Assembly (NCBI GenBank): GCA_030544215.1
Contig: JARZZO010000013.1
Location: 52,179,696-52,243,695, forward strand
Length of the DNA: 64,000 nt
From: Zantedeschia hybrid cultivar
Lineage: Eukaryota; Streptophyta; Magnoliopsida; Alismatales; Araceae
Direction: 5' to 3'
A model generated the notes under the pieces. That model was not told the origin of the DNA, did not search any database, and was given only the letters and a program-made list of their open reading frames with translations. The position numbers and the translations under genes were made by a program. The first letter of the stretch is position 1. Each line of letters opens with the position of its first letter. Positions 57,212 through 64,000 of this stretch are shown here, piece after piece.

Positions 57212-58577
57212 ATTTAACTCTTTAGGCTACTTGGGGTTGTCTCCCGACAATGATTCTGACATACGTACTTTGTATTGTGGGCAAGGTGATCTCTCTCTCT
57301 CTATATTCATCCGTGTGTTTGTGCGGACAGACATCACGACAGGTGCCACTGGGGAAGGAGTAAGATTTGATTTGCTGCGAGTGTGAAATACTTTTGATTT
57401 GCTGCCAGTGTGAAATACTTTTTTTTTTCTTTTTTTAGTTTGATTTGATTTGCTTCAAATGCGATATAATTTATTTCTTGTGTGCGAATGTAGGCAACTT
57501 CCATGTTTTGTGCTGTCTACCTTTATATTATTACTACGTGACATCCCAGGAGATTTTAGGTTCTCTCACCTAGCTCACAATTATGGTGTGCATGATTCAA
57601 TACACAATCATAAATCATATATAGGCTCTAATGCTATATTTAGATTATTAGATCGTCTAATTCAAGTTTTTAAAATATTGAGTTAAGTAAGTACCATCTA
57701 TTTAACTATGAACGCGAATCGTCTACGTCTCTCTTTGGACGGAATCGGTCGGCACAGAGGAAGGAAGGGACGGAACATGACAAAAATTCGTCTCTCTCTC
57801 CCACTCTCTACAGATCCAAAGAAGGACGTAGATGATCCTCACTCTTTAACTATCCATTATTTATTTTGTTACCTTTTTCAGGTGAGAATATCTCAAGACA
57901 AATCACTTATTTCATCTTTTTAATTATGAGTTTTCACGTATAACTCCTAAAAGATTTTATGCTCGTGAAAAACTTCTTGTATGATTCACATTTACATAGA
58001 ACCCTCTTGCTTATGATATTCACTTTACATTTCACTTGCTTTAAAATATTATTATGTTATAAAAGAATGTGAAGACTATTAAATGATAATGTAAAGTCGT
58101 ACGCCCTACAAATACGTACCTTACCAACAGCAGCATTTGTAAATATACAAAGGTTTTTTTTATGCGGAATATGCTTATAAAATTCAGTTACAAGAGACCT
58201 GGGGGTGAATGTGTGTGAGAATCACTATCGTTGGACATCATTCTTACCACTCAATCCACATCATTTCTTCTGGTTACTCATCTGTCTTATGTTTGGAATA
58301 CTAAAAATGCCGTGTGTGTATATATATAAGCATGTTACTGTGCGAATGCACCCCGCCATGCGTGTTGCGCGCACAACAGCACGTTCGTCTGATCTTTGCA
58401 CTGCCCCAGACCTATGTCACTTTCATGCGTAAGAAACTTTTTTTTTTTACCTTCGTGGCAAGTGTTTTTAAAATAATCTTTTTTTAAAATGTGCAGCGCG
58501 CCATCCGATCCAAGCAGCGCCGTTCCCGCGGCGCACACAAAAAGTCTGGTTTGCATATTAACACTTTCCCATATACC

Positions 58578-58634
<57 letters not shown>

Positions 58635-59279
58635 GTATTGTAGGAATTAATATAAAGGGATGATGGAGATCTATACTGGTAAATATGATTACTGTGTCAC
58701 TATAATTTTTAAAATAGTGCATGGGAGATTAGGAAAGAAAAAGTTAGCCGAATAATTTTTTTTACACATGTAAATCAATAAAATAAAATGAGATTAGAAG
58801 TGGGGTAGACCAAATGGGTCCAGATAACACAGATCTCGTCATCTCCATTAACATGTGAGGAAAGAGGAAATGCAACAGCCACCAGCCGCCTCTCTGTTTC
58901 CCTCTATGGGAAAATATTAGAATAGTCGCATATTGAAAAAGTATAAAAACAATCAAAATCTTAAATATATGGTGCTTTCTCTACTCAATACCTTAAAATT
59001 TACTTTGTTACGAGAATAAGATCCGGAACACCTGGTGTGGGGCCCTAAGTAGGTTTGGCTGGGAGGATGTCCTATTCAGGTCTAAGGTTGTTCCACATAG
59101 TTATATTGGTCTACAGAATCTTTGGAATCCCTAACTCTAGGGTTGGCATCGGCATCCTCTTGCACGGGCTTTCTTCCTCGCGAGCTCCTTCATCCTTGCT
59201 CGTGATCCTGTCGCCAATGGCCCGCATCCTGTCGCCCTCCTCGTTCGCTCCGCCATCTCCGTTTGTGATCGATCTCTCT
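57212..59279. other. DUF247 3' flank and intergenic DNA
   Basis: A 30-bp tandem duplication (GATTTGCTGC(G/C)AGTGTGAAA) lies at 57370-57420. Nothing gene-like follows. Confidence 0.5.
58585..58632. repeat. (TA)n microsatellite
   Basis: An almost uninterrupted TA run of about 48 bp. Confidence 0.95.
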
Positions 59280-60500
59280 TGTAGACATATTAATTTTGAC
59301 TTCACGTTGAGTAAATTTCATGTTATAATTGCAATACCTCAAAATAGTCTGAGTTTTAATTATTAATTAATTTTTATTGATTTTTGTCGAAATTTACTGA
59401 TTGACGTCGACCATAGCCAACACTATTTAAATTTCTAACTGAAATTAAATCAGACTTAAATTCTTAAATCTAGATAAATTTGACTAAATAATGTCGCCCA
59501 TGGACGACACTATTTAAGTTACCTAATCTGTCTGGATGTCCAATTTAAATTTGAATTAATTTTTTAATTATTTAAACGACGTCACTTATAGACGACGTCT
59601 TTTAGGTTTCTTAATTATTTTCGATTTTCTTTCCGAATTTTCTTTCTATTTTGATTCCTCTAATTAGCTGAATGACGTCGAAGATGAACGACGTGATTTG
59701 AACAGATTTGTGATAAACTTGATTTGGCCGAGATAATCCGGTTCCCGAAGTTGGTAGGGTTGTTAACTCTTGGATGTCTATCCAAGACAACTTGAGTCCA
59801 GGGGAGAGTCCTTTGAAGGTCAAATAGCCTTCAAAATACTTCTTATAAATACATATGACTATTGGCCTTCAAAAAAAGTTAGTCATTGAAAGATTTAGAG
59901 CTTCTTTTGAAGTGAAAAGATATCTTTTTGGTGAAGAACATGGATAGTAATAGGAGAGCTTCTTTTTCCTCTTCTTTCTTCTCAATTAAAGCTTAGAAGG
60001 GGCCAACCATATTCATCTCTTTTCTTTCTTCTTTTTTCTAACTTAGTTTTTCTTTATAGTTTATTCACTGTTTTCATTAGTTTCATAGCATCACATCACT
60101 TCATGAGTCACACATCCAAATCATATTCTTCCATACCTATATGTGTTAGGAGTTTAAAAAGATCACAAACAAGTGAGTTTTTCTTGTTAGTTTATGTTAA
60201 ATTTGATAGTTGGAATAGATACTACACTACTCATAGTTCTAATCATATTTTTTTTCTCTTTTGTTTAATTTGCTTTGCAAGATTTAAAGAGAAAGTTTGA
60301 AAAAAAGAAAGCTAGAAGGAAAAGAGGAAAAAAAAACAAGAGTAAAAGAGAAAAAAGTTCTTTTTCTTTGGCCGGTCAAAGGAGGAGAACAAAAGGAATA
60401 CAATTTTCTAAATTTGCAAAGTTAATAAGCGATTACTTTTTCTTTGAAACCTTCGATTTTTGGTGATCACACGCATAGTTTATTTGATTTATTTATCATA
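59280..60500 (+). repeat. Unclassified LTR-like element, copy 2
   Basis: It starts TGTAGACATATTAATTTTGA and parallels copy 1 throughout. TATAAATA is at 59844-59851, followed by a T-rich leader, GGCCGGTCAAAGGAGGAGAA (against GCCGGCTGAAGGAGGGGAA in copy 1), and GGTGATCAC...TAGTTT at the end. Divergence from copy 1 is high. No PBS or target duplication was recognised. Confidence 0.55.
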
Positions 60501-61167
60501 GAACACATGATATCAATGAAAGCATGACACGATTTTGAGTACTACAGTTTTTTGGTGATCACGATGAGACTTGTCTTGCCGTTCTTTTATTTTACTCTTA
60601 TTTCTTTTCATTGGACACCCTCGTGTGCACCGTTTAGCACCTTCATGTGCGTTCTTTCTGTCCTTCGGGCACATTTAATATTTGGTTGATTGACTTGATT
60701 TTTTTTCATGTGCACCTCGTGCACATCCTTAGTGGCAAGATTTTGCCCTTCCATGATTATCTAAACTTGTAGTTTGAAAAGTATGTTTGTTTGAATTGAT
60801 ATCATTGATGTTTGCATGATAAATTATCTCTTTTAGACTGTTTCACATGATAATTGGTCTCTGTTATACCTTGTTGGTTTGGGAGGAGAGTGCCTCTGTT
60901 GTTTCCTTCTATTTACTATTTACAGAGTTTGAATTGTGTCGAGACCATACAACGCCGTTTAAATGACGTCGCCCAGGCCCGATGTCTTTTAGGCTGTTTG
61001 TCATGCTACTCGAGATACTACTGACAGTGGATTTATTGTCTTGAATAGCGTCGACATCAGGTGACGCCATTCAAGTAGATTAACCTTCGGCCATCGGTTC
61101 TCATATTCTTAGTTTGATTTGACTACTATACTTACATTTATTGCATTAGAGGCCGTCCGACCTAGCG
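60501..61167. other. Probable internal or leader DNA following LTR copy 2
   Basis: CACCCTCGTGTGCACCGTTT/CACCTTCATGTGCG words repeat loosely near 60630-60730. Two GACGTC-type inverted repeats lie at about 60958-60990 and 61040-61075. No gene seen. Confidence 0.4.
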
Positions 61168-61287
61168 ATGCAAGAGGCAGACATTGGGGATCCGTCGGTT
61201 CACTTTGCATCCCTCTCCGGTCAGGGTGGAAGTGGTCGTCATCAAGCTTCCTCTGATTCAGTTTTCAAGTGGGCTGAACTAATGTAG
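61168..61287 (+). other. Short open frame (39 aa), status uncertain
   Basis: ATG at 61168 gives MQEADIGDPSVHFASLSGQG and ends at TAG 61285-61287. The composition is less AT-rich than the surroundings and looks faintly like a first exon. It runs into the tandem array. No family recognised. Confidence 0.15.
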
Positions 61288-62215
61288 CGATTTTTTAATT
61301 AGTTCTATGGGCTGGTTTTTCTTATCCAATTTTCCTAGGGCTGGTTTTAATTACTTCTTTTGAGAAGATGATTGTTTTTTGAACATTGGATCAATGAGTG
61401 GGTGGTTTCTCTTATCTAGTTTGCATGTTGACTGAACCAATGTAGCCATTTTTAATTAGTTCTCTGGGGTGATTTTTCTTATCCGGTTTTCATGTGCACT
61501 TAACCTATGTAGCTAGATTTTTAATTAAATTCCCTAGACTGATTTTTCTTTCCCAGTTTGCATGTTGATTGAACCAATGTAGCCAATTTTGTCCATCAGT
61601 TCTCTGGGGTGATTTTTCTTATCCAGTTTTCATGTGCATTGAACCAATGTAGCCAGTTTTTTAATTAGTTCTCTGGACTGATTATTCGTTTCCAGTTTTC
61701 ATGTGCACTGAAACAATGTACCTAGTTTTTAATTAGTTCTCTGGCCTGGCTTTTCTTATTCAATTTTATCTTGGGTGGTTTTTAATTACCTCTATTGAGA
61801 AGATGCATGTTTTCTTAAGATTGAATCAATGAGTGGGTGATTTTTCTTTTCTATTTTTCATGTTAACTGAATCAATGTGGCTAATTTTTAATTAGCTCTC
61901 TTGAGTGATTTTTCTTATCCACTTTTCAGGTGAACTGAACCAATGTAGCCATTTTCTTAATTACTTTACCCAATTTTAAACATTGGATCAAAGAGTTGCT
62001 AGTTTTTCTTATTAAGTTATGTGGACTGAGCCTATATAGCCACTTTTTAATTAGTTCGCTTGAGAAGATGACAATTTTTTGAACATTGGATCAAAGATTG
62101 GTTGGTTTTTCAATTTTCATGTAGACTGAACCGATGAAGCCAGCTCTCTTGAGAACATGACAATTTTTTGAACATTGGATCAAAGACTGGCTGGTTTTTC
62201 TTATTGACTTATACA
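61260..62215. repeat. Tandem array with a period of about 69 bp, roughly 12 diverged units
   Basis: Recurring order: CTGAACCAATGTAGCCA, TTTTTAATTAGTTCTCTGG, TGATTTTTCTTATCCAGTTT, TCATGTGCA. Some units carry an insert GAGAAGATGA...TTTTTTGAACATTGGATCAA. Spacing of the AATGTAGC word is about 68-70 bp between 61437 and 61715. Confidence 0.85.
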
Positions 62216-62769
62216 TGATTTAGCTAAATAATTGACAGTATATGAATGTGATCATAATATTCTATGGTTATATGTATATTTGTATATACCCTGAGCACAC
62301 AGTCCAAACGAGGGCTCATTTCATGCATTCAGCTGGGGGTTATTTCACATATGAATGTGATCATAAGCTTCTGTGCTTATTTAGATTTTCAATTGTGATC
62401 ATATTTTTCCTCAATCGAAATTTATATTTTAGATTTTCAATATTCAAAGCCTTTTGGTCTACTTCCTGTTAATGCAACTTTATATTCGAGTTTGGTTTCT
62501 ATTTGATTATTATCTTCCTGCACCAACGGTTGTCCTGTCTTGTGCTTGCTTTGGAAAATGGTCATCTAGGAGGGAGATAAAACGGGCAAGAATCATGTTT
62601 AATAGTGGTATGTTTTGCTCCAGCTCTCATTTGTCACTTCTTATTACACATTCAACTTTTTAGGAAGTTCAAATGTACTACTTTCTTACCATACGCATGA
62701 CTATCCTTCATTTAAAATCATAATTGCGATTCAACTATGTTTCTCCTTTTTTTGGGTTTTTCTTTGGCC

Positions 62770-62948
62770 TCTGTAGTATTCCTACAACTAAGGAAACTCA
62801 GGAGGTGCTCTTCAACTTTCACCCAACCAAGGCCTTGGGTCATGATGGAATTCCCTCTACCTTCTATAGAACCCATTAGGACACGATCAAGGTTGATGTT
62901 ATTGAGAATATACATAAGTCTTTTTCTAACCTTGACCACCACCTGTTA
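62770..62948 (+). mobile_element. LINE reverse-transcriptase fragment
   Basis: In one frame it reads IPTTKETQEVLFNFHPTKAL, then GHDGIPSTFYRT and DTIKVDVIENIHKSF with a stop between. This is the plant L1 RT block usually seen as NPNKAPGPDGFP...FFxxxWxxIGxDV. Only about 55 codons remain. Confidence 0.7.
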
Positions 62949-64000
62949 TGATCTAAACATTGAACTCATTTCATTTCATTTATAGATTTTGATTTACTAA
63001 ATTTACTTAATTAATATTTAGTTAATTAGGCCTAATTAGAGTCCGTTAAGACTTAATTAAGCTCATTTATATTATTTATTTAATTAATAAAAAATTAAAT
63101 TTATTAATAAATAATTAGTGATATAGTAATGAGTTTAAAATGGATAAGTCAGCAATGAAGTCAAACTAGGCCTATTAAGTCTATTGGTGTCCAAATTAGG
63201 AAACTAATTAGTTTCGAACACTTAGTCAAATTTTTGAGACTGTAAACTGTGAGAAAGTACTATTTTGCTAACGCAATAACTTCACTCACAAAAGTCTAAA
63301 AATGACATGGCATATATGGTTGGAAAGAGAGTATAAAATATTATAACTTTGTAAAAAGGGACCAAAAGCTAATTTAGACATATAAGGGGTCGGATCTGAG
63401 GGAGTTTAAGGGAGAAAATTCATTCTATGCGAAAATCTGGGTTCCTAGTTTGAATCGGAATACTTTAACTTGTTGATTAAACAAACTATGATTTGAGTTC
63501 GACTTGACAATTTTGAAAGCTTAATTTAGGTAGTATTAGGAAGCTAAAGAGAATATAAGGGGCCTTAGGGTCATGTATAAGGCTTCTTACACGCAGTCAG
63601 AGGTAAGCATATGGTGTTCTTTATGAGAAAGAGAAGTATTTTGATTTAATTCTCTTTGGCAATTGATTATAATAGATGGATTTTTGAGGTTTAAAGGTCG
63701 CAGGAGAAACCCTAGATCATAATAAAATTGAGATTTGAAGTGTTAGAAGGTGATTGAAAAGTATTAGAGGGTAGTGTTCTTTGCGTTATAATAGTAGAAT
63801 ATGAGAACCCATTGAATGTATAATTTGTATTAAAATAAAAATTTATAGTAGTTGCTCAACTCTGAAACAATATGATAATATGCCATAGATAAAAAGTGAA
63901 GAAAAAATAAAAAGCATGTATAAATTCATATCCCAGTAAAAATACACTGTCCATATTACAGAGATGGATTTGAGTTATTTGATTTCTCTTTGTCATTACT
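62949..64000. other. AT-rich right edge, possible LTR start
   Basis: TGTTATGATCTAAACATTGA at about 62946 resembles the TGTTACGATCC and TGTAACGACCC heads at 50.76 and 46.61 kb. An LTR may therefore begin here and run beyond the window. No gene seen. Confidence 0.3.

Overview
The window reads as repeat-rich nuclear DNA of a flowering plant. The evidence is GT-AG introns, plant LTR retrotransposon families, a PIF/Harbinger element, Mutator-like MITEs, and two plant host genes: Tudor-SN and a DUF247 gene. The GC-rich DUF247 exons and the element mix suggest a monocot, but the species is not identified. About 80% of the window is mobile DNA or its debris, much of it nested.

Layout. 1-9,954: most of a Tat-lineage Ty3/gypsy element on the minus strand. 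It has a 5' LTR, PBS, gag broken by two frameshifts, an intact pol with dual RNase H, a 71/73-bp tandem array, and a spliced antisense ORF. Its 3' LTR lies beyond the left edge. 10.2-12.6 kb: a CACTA-like non-autonomous element invaded by two MITEs. 12.6-19.0 kb: AT-rich intergenic DNA with two more fold-back MITEs, both with 9-bp target duplications, and a possible gypsy remnant. 19.0-30.7 kb: a probable PIF/Harbinger element with a two-exon transposase, a small membrane-anchored RNase H1 hybrid-binding/viroplasmin-type ORF, a Myb/SANT-like ORF, several internal tandem repeats and an inserted LTR copy.

31.2-43.8 kb: a 5'-truncated, frameshifted Tudor-SN gene on the minus strand. Its last coding exon is split by a full-length Ty1/copia element (31,245-39,407) whose LTRs are almost identical. 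44.0-46.7 kb: a fragment of an unclassified LTR family, an L1-type LINE 3' end with poly(A), and a retroelement remnant. 46.6-50.8 kb: old LTR-like DNA containing a 1.5-kb solo LTR.

52.9-57.2 kb: an apparently intact two-exon DUF247 gene (506 aa) with a 2.8-kb intron made largely of ATT/TTA repeats. 57.2-64 kb: intergenic DNA, a second copy of the unclassified LTR, a tandem array of about 69 bp, and a LINE reverse-transcriptase scrap.

The elements and genes do not form one pathway. The main stories are: element structure (the Tat antisense gene and nascent satellite, the Harbinger three-gene cassette, the copia leader ORF); the destruction of Tudor-SN by insertion and indels; and a short inverted-repeat motif built around GACGTC that recurs in several LTR-like blocks. 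No bacterial-type operon, CRISPR array, rRNA or tRNA gene was seen.
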